Shown: positions 11,314 through 23,128, counted from the first letter of the stretch. The stretch is DNA of 64,000 nt from Oopsacas minuta (GCA_024704765.1 JAKMXF010000305.1:100682-164681), one strand, 5' to 3'. Notes: generated by a model from the letters alone, not told the origin. Program-made: numbers and translations.

Positions 11314-12289
11314 TGTGTATATATACCACGCATACTTTCTCAAACGATTCCTGGATAGATTTTGTTGATTAATTAGTAAATTGGTTGAATTGCTTTGGTA
11401 TGGGAAATTTGCAATATTAACACCGCAAACCTTCACTAGCTTGAAGCATACCCAGGCGGGTTATACAGAGGCTCTAGTTCGATTTCGGCAAACTACTAAA
11501 CATATTACCTAATACCTATCCGAAATACTAGCAAGTGAAACAGACTCCAACTATCAAATTTTTAACAAGATTTTCTTTCAATTATTATCAGTAGAGGGTC
11601 CAATTTTATTGAAAATTATTAGAGGACGTTTGTCGAAAATGTTAGTGACCGATTGTTAAATTTCTTACCGACTGATAAAAATGTTTAAAATGATGTTTGT
11701 TCTCAATATATACTTGTTGATATATTAGATTGACGTTCACTTCTGCGATTTTAGCCATATTAATATGCCTCTGGGTACTCTAATTATTAGCGTTCTAACT
11801 ACAGAATACCATTACATTTGGTGTTGAGGGACTCTAATTGTTGACAGGGCTACACTAAGCAAACGTCACATATGTTTCCCTCACTTGCATACTGCTATAT
11901 ACATTATGTGAATATTTTTTACAAAACTATTATGTAGACACCGCAGAAATTTTATGTAAACTGCAATTTTGGCTCATGTCTTGCATATTAGTGCAAAATA
12001 AGTGTTAATAAATGAAGAGAAACATGGAACTGGAGTAAAATAAGTGATTAAAATATGTAGATGGGATATTTTACATGAGTTAGTAATTACTGTGTTAAAT
12101 TGTACTCTATCAAGAAGAGATATAAATTTAAGCATATTAGTCGCGAAGTCTTACAATTCAATGTTAAAGTATTTAGCAAGCAATATTTTCTTATTTCTTA
12201 TAGTTGATCTGATGATATCACAAAACGGTGTCAACACCCTCTGGTAGTTCTCAAAATTCACCTCAATACAGTTCAAAAATTATGTTAGA
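11314..12289. other. Intergenic stretch, no gene recognised
   Basis: AT-rich sequence with only chance-length open frames. No repeat ends, splice-flanked coding block or RNA gene were seen. Confidence 0.3.
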
Positions 12290-12299
12290 TGTGATTAAC

Positions 12300-12476
12300 C
12301 ACAATGAAGAATTACTAGATTTATACTTAACTTCATTGAAGATTGACTAGATTTATACTTAGCCTCATTGTAGATCTACTAGATGTATACTTAACCTCAA
12401 TGAAGATTGACTAGATGTGACTGAGCCTTATTGAAGACTAACAGGAGGTGATTTAATCTTGAAGATTAATCAAAAG
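12300..12476. repeat. Degenerate tandem repeat, period about 32 bp
   Basis: Successive units resemble GATTGACTAGATTTATACTT followed by AGCCTCATTGTA. Two central units are 32 bp long and differ at few positions. Outer units drift more, with one short unit near 12440. About five copies are recognisable. Nothing suggests coding. Confidence 0.75.
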
Positions 12477-13857
12477 TGTACTTCTATTTTGGCGTGTAAA
12501 TATAAATTTTGTAATTGTTGAACTGCTGATTTGTTCGTATTTTACCTTTGAATTGTCGAATAAAATTTAATATAGTGGATATATGGAAATGGAATGTTGG
12601 GAATAACTCGTGAAAATATAGAAATAGTTCTCTAAGTCCAAAATTCAATAGCAGCATAAATGTTAAACATATTCCATCTTTAGTTTTCAAACACATCATT
12701 TCTGTGTCCATATATTTGTATGTAGATTGTAGAAATGTCATTTTAGTCATTATTCCACCAGACAATTTGGCTTAGAGATCTAGATTTCTTGGTAAAAATC
12801 TGAAGGTAACCATAATGCATCCCACTCTAAAGTTAGCATAGGGCTACCTTGCTAATTTAAAGCAACAATTAATGAAATGCCAAAGATAATCCATTCAAAC
12901 TGACATTGTCACAAGCGGAAAAATGAAGTTGAAAAAAGACTTTTCCGTGGTTTCGTTGGAGACATAATACTTTTAAAATCTTCAAATTTTTTCTCACTTG
13001 AAGTCTTTAAAATGAACCCGGCCAGCTGGGAACATGGATGGGCTCTTGTTGGTCGATATTCACTTATAATTCGATAAACGTCACAAAATAGGGTCAATTC
13101 AAGATAGCCAATTTATATTACATACCTTGTTTTACATACCTTGTAACAAATTCGAATTAATTATATACATATTTTAGTTTGACTTGGATATTGAACTACA
13201 ACATATCTACATATTAATATTCAATTAGTGAAATACAACACAACACACAGAATAATAAATTGCTCCAAATATTATCTCAAACCAACATTGATAGTATATA
13301 TGTGTATATATATATACATATATATATAGATAATAGATAAGAAATAATTCCAGGAAATAAAATATATACATCTCATGGTAGATACGAGGAATATTTCTTG
13401 TTGGGAAATAGTTCAACAATCGCTCATCGAATTATTTGCATTAAAGTTCTCTAAAACCTGACTCTGCGGGTTTTCAGAAAGCTTGAGAGGTGGCTTGAAT
13501 GGTTTAGCTGGTTTTCCTAAAGGTGCAAAACATAGAACAGCGTATATTTAGCACGGAGGAAATGGGTTAATATACAAACAAGTGGAAAGGAAAAAGAATA
13601 ATGAGAAACATACTGGTGACTTAAAATTTTCATGAATAATTATCTACAATTGTGACATTGAATCAGACCAACATTTAGATACTATTACTCAATTATTATG
13701 CGTGTGTTTCTTTGTTTGTCTGTTTTTTGTCCAGTTTGTAATATAGCATAGATGTTGGTTATGACCTCCAAGCCGTTCATCGATTTTTGAGGCATTAAAA
13801 GAGGACATCAAGTTATTCATCAATATTTTAATACGATTCGCTTATTCTAATGATATA
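12477..13857. other. Intergenic stretch with TA-rich patch and Helitron-like leader
   Basis: Contains a TA/TATG-rich microsatellite at about 13297-13330. At about 13690-13740 a run with TTTGTTTGTCTGTTTTTTGT resembles the leader seen in the Helitron-like segments near 50344 and 50811. No coding block was recognised. Confidence 0.35.
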
Positions 13858-15215
13858 CAGGGTGGGCCACGGGAAATCGGTTGAAATAGAATGATCATAC
13901 CTCGGCACACGTATGTTCATTTCCTATTGCCAACATTTCATTTTGTAGTTAGAAGAATGCTATTTTGTGTTTAATTAACGATTAGATCAATAGGAAGTTA
14001 TGACAAGGCTGAAACTGGAAGAAAGGACTAATGTCTTAAAATGGTACTACAAAAATCATGGTTCCATAGTTACAACGCAGAGAAGATTTAGAAGATTCTA
14101 TAACCCTAGGACTGCTCCTAAACCAGATACCATCAAAATATTGTCAAGAGGTTTGAGGAGAATGGTACTGTAGTTGATACAGCTAGACCAGGACTATGCC
14201 AGACAATGAGGACCCCCAATAACATCGAAAAAGTGAAGCGTAAACTTGCGGATTCACCACATCGTTCATCAAGGAGGCTTTCAAGAGAACTTCAATTGTC
14301 CAGGAAAACAGTCAGGAAGATTCTTGTAGATGATCTCATTCTCTTCTCATATAAGATACAGATCCTACAGAAGCAATCTACAGTTCAAAAAGAGAAGAGA
14401 TTGACTTTTGCAAAGCTTATCGCAGGGAAGGTTGAGAAGAACGAAATTAACATCGGTAATATTGACTGGAGTGACGAGGCCCATTTTCACTTTTCTAGAC
14501 ATGTTAATAAACAGAACATGAGGATTTGGGGTGAGGAAAAGCCAGATCCACTTGATAATAAGCCTTTAACACAAGAAAAGGTCACTGTCTGGTGTGCAGT
14601 TGGCTCCAAGAGGATTATTGCTCCGTATTTTTATGAAAATAATGAAGGGTCAAGAGTGACCGTGAATGGTGTCCAATAACTTGATATGTTAAAGTCCTAC
14701 TGCATTCCAACTCTCAGAAGACGTAAGGAACTTGGTAGCATAACATTTCAACAAGATGGCGCACCCCCACATATAGCTAAAGTTGTTATTGACTTTCTTA
14801 GAGGGAAATTGGCAACCAGCTGATTTCACGAAACTGTGACTTCTTTTGGCCACCTTACAACCCAGATCTAAACCCATGTGATTTTTACTTATGAGGATAC
14901 CTGAAGAGCAAGGTTTACTCCAATCCTATCCCTGAGACTACTGAAGACCTCAAGAGAAACATTCGCCGGGAAATAAGACGGATCAAGGCAGAAACACTGA
15001 AGAAAGTCTCAGAATATATCCTCACGAGATTGCAAAAAGTGAAATCTTTAAATGGGAGCTGGATCGAGCATTTTATTAATGGATAGCTACTCTACAAGAT
15101 GAAAACTATAATATCACTTTATAAACTTTAATATACTTTCTACAGAATTGACTTATCTTTTATTGTTTAGAAATTATACAAATTTGTTTCAAACGGTTTT
15201 CCGCAGCCCACCCTG
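13858..15215 (+). mobile_element. DD41D-type mariner element with intact ends
   Basis: The left end reads CAGGGTGGGCCACGGGAAAT and the right end, in reverse complement, CAGGGTGGGCTGCGGAAAAC. The inverted repeat continues to about 30 bp with few differences. Both ends are bordered by TA (13856-13857 and 15216-15217), the target duplication of the IS630-Tc1-mariner superfamily. The total of 1,358 bp is a normal full length, so this copy decayed by point changes and small indels, not by truncation. Confidence 0.9.
14000..15086 (+). pseudogene. mariner-superfamily transposase (DD41D type), frameshifted
   Basis: A transposase reading frame runs from an ATG at 14000 to a stop at 15084-15086 with several breaks. 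The longest intact part is 14206-14679. Visible: helix-turn-helix region with SSRRLSRELQLSRKTVRKIL (about 14270-14330), the first catalytic Asp in WSDEAHFHFSRHVNKQNMRIW (about 14465-14530), the second in FQQDGAPPH (about 14748), and the third in NPDLNPCDFYL (about 14860). From the second Asp to the third is 122 bases, or about 41 residues if one base was lost. That spacing matches the DD41D (rosa-like) group. A frameshift lies near 14160, a stop ends the open part at 14679, another shift lies near 14820, and there is a TGA inside the third motif block. The tail is well preserved to the end. Confidence 0.85.
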
Positions 15216-15439
15216 TATATAATTACAATATAAATATCATCGAAATTGTAGAGCGATCACAAAGGCCATCAAAATTAATGACACAAAAATATAGCTCATC
15301 AAAAATTTCCCGGCTAAACTTTGGATGACAATGAATCTAACCTCAATCTACCTATTATAGACTTAGCGAATACGATCCATGTATATGGTAAATTAGGGGG
15401 GAACAAGATACATATCCTTTTGTTAACGTGAACAAGGTA

Positions 15440-15900
15440 AACAATTACAATGGGGTAATTAAATATACTGAATCAGAACATGATAGTGTAAACGCCATGT
15501 GACAATATTTATTGCCACATGACTAATCATATTATCACACCTTTTGGATGATCATCTGAAATGAGAATTCTTTTCACTTGTATTATAGGGTAACTGAGTA
15601 AGCCGATTCCAAATATGACAGCGTCAATAATGAATAGTTAAGTTGTTTAGGTGCATGATATACACAGAAAACAGCTTTATTCACATTCTCAGAACATTGG
15701 ATTCAGTACAGGGATAATTATTGAGAACGCTGACTCCAAACATGATACAATCAGCAACTGGTTGTGAATATTTGTTGTTGGTTATGAAAATAAAGTAAAC
15801 AAATTGTAAACAGTCGCATAACCTTATTACAAGGCTTTTACTATGGTAATCTGCAACGCTGATTCTGAATATGATCTTTGTCAGACAAAAAATCCTCCTG
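15440..15900. repeat. Degenerate array with period about 128-134 bp (locus 1)
   Basis: The core CGCTGATTCTGAATATGATC or a close variant recurs at about 15466, 15600, 15728 and 15856, spacings of 134, 128 and 128 bp. Flanking sequence within each unit is weakly conserved (GGTAAT a few bases upstream, GTAAACA a few bases downstream). The same core recurs twice at about 50653 and 50783, 130 bp apart. This is a diverged tandem or satellite-like family of unknown origin. Confidence 0.65.
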
Positions 15901-15949
15901 GTTATAAAAATACAGGTGCGGCGCCAGAGGGGAAGCAGGAGAGAATGCT

Positions 15950-17818
15950 GCCGGCTAGTGGTGTGGTAGGATTTTAAGATTATATGACAAGGTTTGAAGT
16001 TACTGAGTTTAATGGCCACTCACAAGCCAAATTGGGAGAGTGCTTTTATAAACCTTGAACTTAAACCTAATATAACTACAAATTTTAAAAGGATATCACT
16101 CAGGTTTATGATAGGAATAAAGCACTCGGTTAAATTAATATTCTTGAAGAAAAACTATATTATGTGAAATGAATTCTATGATATATATTTTGTGCACACT
16201 ATATGCATACCAATCTTTGTGACCTCTATCCCTCGACGGGGCTACATATCTCCCTGTATTTTGAAAATCGCTGGGCCGCAGAAAATTTTGTCATGGACCG
16301 CTATGCTTCACATCTAGAATACTACATACAAGCCAAAATATACATCTATCCCTGGACACATAAATATTCTCAAAACCATGATGAATTTACATACTTATAT
16401 GGTTGGATAATACAAAATAACCTGAAACCATACTGCTTACGAATAAATGTGGCTGGCTTCTAACAACCAGTAAATTTTTAAACTTTCTATATAAAAACGC
16501 TACCATTTGGCAGGTCTGACATATGTAATAGTAACAAAAATTAGCTAGAATTTCTTGATATTGCTGAAAATTTTTGTAATAATACTTTAGGTTGAAGACG
16601 AACAAGGCAAACTAGAATTCCGGGAAGTTTCTAAGGGAGAAGGGGATGTTACTGTACTGGAGTTCTACAGCTATCGCCTGAGGGTCAGGCCGCTCTTAAT
16701 TTAGATCAATCTCTGCAGAAAATACTTCTAGCTATTTGTCTAGAGCTTCTTTCAGGACTGAAAGTAAATCTACAGCTGTTAGTTTCTGTGGCAGTGAAGA
16801 TAAAGTATCACTCACAGTAAATTTAGTTCCGAATGCATCCTGTGGTAGCTGAAGTGATTATAATTACCTCTGCTGATGTTGATTTCTGGAGCTGAGGTTC
16901 GAGGATATGTAAATCATCTTTGGCCCATAAGAAGTAATTGCTGCTGATGCCCCAAAGGATTAATAGAATATGAAGATTGAAGCAATCAACTGTTCCTGAT
17001 CTCATACTAAATGCAGGAACACTCTTCTCGCACTCTCTTACAGATTGATATATTCAAATATTTAGCAAGGATTTGGAATTTCTTATCTTCCACATTGCCA
17101 AGAGAGTTGTAACTTTTCCAGTCTTTAAATGTACTCGGCGAGGCTCATCAACCTTAGTCTCGGACATGAGCATTGTTATCCCATATTTCATATACCTTCA
17201 ATCCCCTTATTATTTCCATGTACTGAATTGACTTTCGCAATAATCGTTTTACATAATGAAGTAATTAACTGATATATTTTAGTATAATATTTTTCAGCGA
17301 TCATTGCTACAAACGACCATATATTTGATAATTAAGTGAATCATGCAGGAAATCTAGAACACACAAATAAATCAGAATATCTACAATCAGGTAGACAGAT
17401 TGCCAGAATTGATTGAGTAATAAACAAATATACCATATTGGAAAGAGTATCATATTGACCATTTGAAACGAAGTATTCTTCCACAAAATTACTTTATGAA
17501 GTATATACCCAGTAAGTTCTTATACAAAATTACTAACACATACCACTTAGAAGAATTATCCTATAAATGTCATTATACTCCTTTTATCTAGATATTAATA
17601 AAGCAATTCTTGTTAACATTATATCAAAAACTAAACTCAAATATACAGATAGAAGGGAAAATCATAAAAGAATAGTCCAAATATAATTTACCTAAATTTA
17701 TGCTACAATTACTCCAACACGCTCACACTAACATTGATGTAATTTGCTCTACACACAGATTACTAAAGGACTTGAAACACTTTGAAATCGTCCCAAAAAG
17801 GGTAAGTTACTTTCTTCC
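15950..17818. other. Intergenic stretch with a possible Helitron-derived patch
   Basis: Mostly AT-rich. A GC-richer patch at 16580-17030 contains a + strand open run ending at about 16701 with the segment VTVLEFYSYRLRVRP. This faintly resembles the N-terminal region of Helitron proteins, but stops follow and the match is weak. No other coding block was recognised. Confidence 0.3.
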
Positions 17819-18500
17819 ATAGCCTACTAATGATCAGACCTGATCACTACTTTGGACCAGGGATAAGAGGAATTGTATATATTTAAATGTATTGTTGATA
17901 GGTAAGAATTCACAAAAGGCACTTTTGTGAAATATTCAGATCGAAGTGAAGTCATTTTTAGCGTAGTTGGAAATAAATATTCAAATTGCTCATTTTCTGT
18001 GTGATAACTCCAAAAATGCTAACTATATGATGATAATTTTATACATTTCTACAAAACGGTTTAGAGCATTCACTATTTCAACATTTTGAACATTGATAAA
18101 TAATCATCATTCTACATAGTTTCAAAGATTGAGCAGTTTTTAATATATAACAACCAATTACCCTAACTAATGAGGTCACTTCGATCTGAAAATTTCAGAA
18201 ATGAAGCTTTTGTATATTCGTATATGCTAACAATGGAGTTATTCCGGTGAAAATATACCAGTTTCTTATTATAGGCGATTATAGATTTTCCCAACAAAAT
18301 ATATCCACTTTCTCCTATCCCTGGTCCAGTGAAATTGACTCAGTGATCAGCAGGGCCTTATTTACTAAACTACTTAACATAAACTTAAACTTAACCTTTA
18401 CTCGGATCCAAGTAAAATTTAGTTTGCTAAGTTTGCATAATTTTACTTCAACATAGTACTTTAGTGAATAAGTCCCCAAGGCTTATCATTAGTAGGCTAT
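17819..18500. mobile_element. Foldback element, copy A, with nested MITE
   Basis: The ends are inverted repeats of ATAGCCTACTAATGAT. The arms extend inward to about 17955 on the left and from about 18172 on the right. They share runs such as GGACCAGGGATA and AGATCGAAGTGA in opposite orientation. The same family occurs at 52439-53329. Compared with that copy, the left arm here has lost about 55 bp, and the right arm is interrupted by a 125-bp insertion at 18353-18477. No protein is encoded, so it moved, if at all, with help from another element. Confidence 0.75.
18353..18477. mobile_element. MITE nested in foldback copy A
   Basis: The ends are imperfect inverted repeats: GGGCCTTATTTACTAAACTAC on the left against GGGGACTTATTCACTAAAGTAC in reverse complement of the right end. 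Removing it restores the arm seen in copy B. The GGGCCTTATTYACTAAA type of end recalls PIF/Harbinger MITEs, but a 3-bp target duplication could not be shown (CAG on the left, AAG on the right). Confidence 0.65.
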
Positions 18501-19854
18501 CATTCTTCATATTAACGTAGTAAATTCATTTCTGCCATTTAAAACATATTGATTTTTAATAAACTACATAGGTATCAAATTTCAATCTACTCAACAGGCT
18601 TTGAGTAGAACCTATATTGATAAACAAGTATATCACTATCAAGGATGTAAATAATTATCTTCCACTATGCCTTTCTTGCTACATCTATCAGCTATCAAAA
18701 TTTCCCAAATTATAAATTGTATTCAGTAGTGAAAATTGTCTCCTTCTGCCATGTTGATTATCGTTTTTGTTAATTTTCAAAAGTAACAATTTATTTATAT
18801 ACTCTTGACCAACCACCAATAGTTATTTGTTAATTCTAGTCCATTTGATATTATTGCGTAAACAGGAACTATTACGAAATGTGGTCAACTCAAAATTACC
18901 AGGGCTATCGGGTAAATCCAGGGATACAGTTAGGTCACCATTGGAATATATGAAATCAACAAATTAGTCAACTATTCAATCCTTGGAAACTTGGTACTTA
19001 GGTATGCTAGATCGCGAAAAATTTTGCACCGAAATTGACCTCATGTATATCCTAAGGTACTGTTAAGTCAATATTAGAATACCATTATGACAACACATAA
19101 TTCAATAATTCAACCCTTGAAAAGTGATTGGGTATTTACATATGTTTGAAACAGTTCCAGTCAATATAGGTATTACCCAGAGAAATTTATTGAAAGAATT
19201 AAAAAATTACAGTAGATGGACAACATATTGACGTCAATATCACTGATGATGATGTAGATGACTTATGCTGTGACACTGAAAGAATTCCCTGGCATCTTCG
19301 AAAGCTATCTGACGTGAGATGGATAATGTACGAACAACCACGGGAAGAAAACAAGTAAGAGACACAAAAAGAGGAAAGTAAAGAGGGGACCCAAATATAG
19401 CACAAAGTCATAAAAACCTACAAGCAGAAGTTTAATTGATTAGCAAAAGACACTTAAAAATAAACCTAACACGGCAAAGAAAATTTGAGAATAGATGAAC
19501 TCAAAATTTGCTATTTTCATCTAATAGAATGAAAATACATTTTGGCAATTTTTGGGAAAGCTAAAAAGTCCGAATAGCGGGTTTTCAGGTAAAATCTGGC
19601 AGGGGGTGATTTCATTGTAAATATCATTGGAATGCATAGGAGAGATTTAGTCTCTGAATTTCAATTAACAGAATACGTCCGGAAAATGAGTGATTTTATT
19701 ACTTCAAAGGGGTGCTACAATCTCGTTCTTTTACAGGAAATGGTTAAAACAAAGTGAAATTTTGTAAGCCTCTGTAGATGACAGGAGTATCTCTCAAGGA
19801 ATTCAGTTGAGATGCTATTTCTAACCAGTTTGAAAACTACCGACGTTACATACA
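18501..19854. other. Intergenic stretch with a repeat block
   Basis: AT-rich sequence. At about 19684-19765 there is a block containing GTGATTTTAT and GGTTAAAACAAAGTG that is shared in the same order with about 31500-31572, so both are parts of one old repeat. A 70-codon - strand frame at 19199-19411 has no motif. Confidence 0.35.
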
Positions 19855-19995
19855 TCCATATTATTAAAGCTCAATTTGCGTCAATGTGTCATGCTCCATT
19901 ATAGAACACACATAAGTTCAGTTCATAATGTCCAGAACCAAATATTACAGGACACAGCGACAACAAGCGTAGTTCGAGCAAGCGAAGCCTGCTAG
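19855..19995 (+). mobile_element. Short non-autonomous Helitron-like element, 141 bp
   Basis: The segment begins TCCATATTATTAAAG and ends GCGAAGCCTGCTAG, and sits between an A at 19854 and a T at 19996. Helitrons start with TC, end in CTRR and insert between A and T without target duplication, and all three features are met. A weak TTCG/CGAA stem precedes the end. The same leader (TCCATATTATTAAA) starts the segment at 50342. It lies directly against the 3' end of the hAT relic, so it may have inserted into it. Confidence 0.6.
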
Positions 19996-20700
19996 TTTGA
20001 TGTGAATAGCCCAAGTTGTAATGAATGAGAGATAGAGGTTCATACATTTCAACATAGTCATATTATTTCCCTTCACTTGTTTATTAGACTTATTAAGCAT
20101 GAATAAAATGTCATGAAGATATGCCACGTAATTTTTCCGGGATATCATTTTCTCTACTGTTATCCTTAAGTGTAACCTCGAAGAACCCCATAACAGTGTC
20201 TTAGATTTCGTAAAATCTTGTTAAATAGGTTCTCTTAGATAACCAAAGAACCTCAGTATGAAAAAACAACCGCTTGAAGTCTCCGTAGATATATTGCATA
20301 AGATCGGAAGAGGCGATCATTCTAGGACCTAGCACTTATTCCGCTAATGCACTTGATCATACAGTCCAGAATGTCACGCACACAACAGAAATGTTTAGCG
20401 ACCATAGAGTAATTGTGGATGACACCAGGAACCTCGCGTTTCAGAGTGCCATGAATCCGCGAAAACGTCCAAAAAGGCGTGAGCCCAATAACGGCGCACA
20501 GTTTCTTCATTGATGTCACTTTATCTTCGTAGAAATGCCTGACAGCCTCAAATCACGATATGGCTTGTGCATCTGCTGGCAATGAAATATGTTTCATTTT
20601 AAAGCACAAACCTGAACTAGCTAATCAGTAATACTTCGTTGTTTCTGACGGTAGGTTCATCAGTTTGAAGGGCATGATCTGTCCTAGATAGCTTGCATCG
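19996..20700 (-). pseudogene. hAT transposase relic of the ZBED/GTF2IRD2 type
   Basis: On the - strand, three frames together give part of a hAT transposase of the ZBED-like group. Visible: IHGTLKREVPGVIHN and a following AKHF segment (about 20390-20460), CMIKCISGISARS (about 20322-20365), NDRLFR (about 20310), and further downstream HDILFMLNKSNKQVKGNNMT and LSFITTWAIHIK (about 19998-20120). In family members these lie between the second and third catalytic regions, upstream of the dimerisation domain. There are internal stops and at least three frame changes. A diverged block at about 20600-20690 is consistent with the preceding part. The BED finger and the termini were not found. Confidence 0.7.
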
Positions 20701-22158
20701 GATTGCTCGGAAATTTGAAATTGTTAATTTGGTCCGATACTGACCGATGTCCCACTACTAGCGGCATCGATTATACATTGGAATGCTTGGGAGAATGTAT
20801 TCAACCAAAGTATTGGTTATTGTTTCAATTTGGTTGTTCAATATATATAGAGCGCATATGGTTTTTACAGACACGGTTATAAGGATATAGGAAAAGTAGT
20901 ACAGATAGGTCATATAATCAGTTCTCTTCTGTCCATGATCGGTCGTGTCCGGTCCTGGTCAATTATTTTCTAGCAATCTGCAACACTAGTCCTCCTAGAC
21001 AAGAGCTAAACATGCTGCGACTCGATGATATCTCCTATCTAGTCGATGCCTCGTTGCACCGTATCATAGCTGAGCGGCATTGTACTCAATCTCGAATTGG
21101 GAATTTGACACATAACCGCCTCTATTTCTCCTTGGCACACGGAAATAATAGTTCATTCCAATAGTGTGGAGCATACCAGTTTTGCTATCATGAATGAGAT
21201 ACTGGAAGAAGCATTAAATCCATTTACATAAGTTGTCTGTCTTTGCGAAGAGATATTACCTGTTTCTCGATTTTCCGTGTCTGCTTTGATTTTGTGGAAA
21301 TCTGTGTGCACATTGCAGTCATGCATTGACTAACATGGTCTTTCAGTCTATTAAGTTTCATTGCTTCTTTAGAAAGAGCCTACCGCAGATTAGACACAGC
21401 CGTCTAGTGGTATCTTTCGGACTGGTTAAATCCATAATAGAGGAAACACCCAATATTGGCGATATTTTATGTATTTTTACAATGAAATCACACACAAAAA
21501 GAACTAAATATTTCAAATATGATGATTAAACTCTACGGAGTCTAAGACTGTGGAGAAGGAAAGTTTCTCCCGTCAAACATCCAATCGGAATTTCCTCCCT
21601 AATCCCCTCTGATAGCTTCATCACAAAATTGGGGCTATATCGCACGTTCAGAACCACTGTATTAAGCAAACATATCTATCTTTCTAATCAATCTGAACAA
21701 ATAATGAAGTAATGCGACTGGAAAGAAGTTTTTGGAGAGCGCAAGCAATTTGGTGGATTTACAGTATAAGCGTGAGTGTATGACAGGCTAGATATCCACA
21801 AACATGGGTTTGAGGCTGTGGCGCTAGCCATCCTCTACTGTTGGGGCATAAATACGTCACAAGTGGTGGGGGATAAATCATTTTCTGAGCATACCAATAT
21901 TAATCAGGCGGGGCATAGGCCTAAACTAGTCCTACCAGGGCGACACCTTTGATATTAAACTTATCAGGGTTTCATTTTATAATTTCATAAAATTATTTCG
22001 CCACTAATAAAATAAAAAGTACTGTTAAGGAATACAATTCACAATTGTAGAGATCAAAGAGAAGGTTCAAGGTTTGGATGTAAATACAAGCACACAACCA
22101 AATTAAGGCCGCGAAGAAACTAACGTATTGAATTCGGAAACTAAAATTATAAACTGTA
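20701..22158. other. Intergenic stretch downstream of the DOCK gene
   Basis: The part from about 20700 to 21540 may be the diverged N-terminal half of the hAT relic, but no motif is readable. The part from about 21960 to 22158 should be the 3' untranslated region of the DOCK gene on the - strand. No perfect AATAAA was found in that orientation in the first 200 bases. Confidence 0.3.
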
Positions 22159-22376
22159 TTAACTTGATTTCACTAGCATTGGGTTAAACATACCATTCCT
22201 TTGCATTTCATCATCCTCAGAAATTGAACTGATACTTTTCGTCGGCAAACTCGTTTTGACATGAACCTTACCAGTAATACTAATTTGTTTTCCAAAGTAT
22301 TTCGTCTTTCCAGAAGACCTTCCACTTTTAGCGGAGTAAGAATTCTCCCGTTGTCTAGTCTGTGTAACAAGCAAAT
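22159..22376 (-). CDS. DOCK-family exchange factor, last coding exon (C-terminal tail)
   Basis: This exon follows a good acceptor on the - strand (pyrimidine-rich CTTCACTCTACAG) and encodes 71 residues and a TAA. Its phase fits the exon at 39579-39759: that exon ends one base into a codon, and this one supplies the other two. The length of 218 bp equals 2 bases plus 72 codons exactly. The tail is basic and serine-rich (RENSYSAKSGRSSGKTKYFG) and then acidic (SSISEDDEMQ). DOCK tails are poorly conserved, so the assignment rests on phase, strand, splice signal and coding look, not on homology. Another gene's last exon or an intervening small exon cannot be excluded. Confidence 0.6.
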
Positions 22377-22732
22377 CTGTAGAGTGAAGCAGTAAAGACA
22401 TAAGAATGAATTATATTCGTATATCTTAAAAAAAGGTTATGTCAACTATACTGGATAAATAAAGGGCTAAAGTAAATAGACAAGGGCCATTCTATCAACA
22501 ATGACCAAATACGGAAATTCCCTAATAAGCACTGGAACTAGAAATTTTCGTTTTGTACAGCGAAAATTCTCGCATGCATATATACCATCTTATAAATTCT
22601 TAAAGTACTAATATTTAAAGAAATTCGGAATTTTATTATTGAATTACAGGCTTATCAAATGATCATACAAAACAAAAAAATTTGGTTATTCGCCAAATTA
22701 TTCTCGGTTTAACCAAAATATTCAACAATGTA

Positions 22733-23126
22733 GAGTGTAAGCCGCTTAATCGAGACTTGGATAATCGGGATGCTCGCGTAAACGGAACAATGCTTTCGGA
22801 ACAGATTTTTTGATACAAATATTATTGGAGAATTGGGAGAGCGAATCGGTCAATCGGGATTCTTTATCCTGATTACACTACTCAACAAAAATTTTGTTGC
22901 ATTTCTACCAACACTTGTTGTTACCTAATTTTCGGGCGCTACAACCAGACATTTTTGCTAGACCCTAAAGCCACGATATGGTAGTGGTGAATAAGATATT
23001 TCAGCTCATGAGACCACAAAAACACACTTGGAATACTTAAATAATGATGATCGGTTAATCGGGACAGTCGGTTAAACGGGACAAAACATCGCCTCCTCAG
23101 CAGTCCCGATTAAGCGGCTACCACTG
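22733..23126. mobile_element. Tigger-like MITE, 394 bp, both ends present
   Basis: Ends are GAGTGTAAGCCGCTTAATCG and, in reverse complement of the right end, CAGTGGTAGCCGCTTAATCG, each bordered by TA (22731-22732 and 23127-23128). Internally both halves carry repeated CCGATTAACCG-like motifs. It is the complete reference copy for the partial copies at 10972 and 63836. It lies in the last DOCK intron and encodes nothing. Confidence 0.85.
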
Positions 23127-23128
23127 TA

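Noticed and set aside
11122-11436. Overlapping open frames inside and beside the pogo-like MITE
   Set aside because: They are by-products of the MITE sequence. No transposase motif.
12300-12476. Considered as a CRISPR array because of its regular units
   Set aside because: Units are contiguous, degenerate and lack unique spacers, and the genome is animal.
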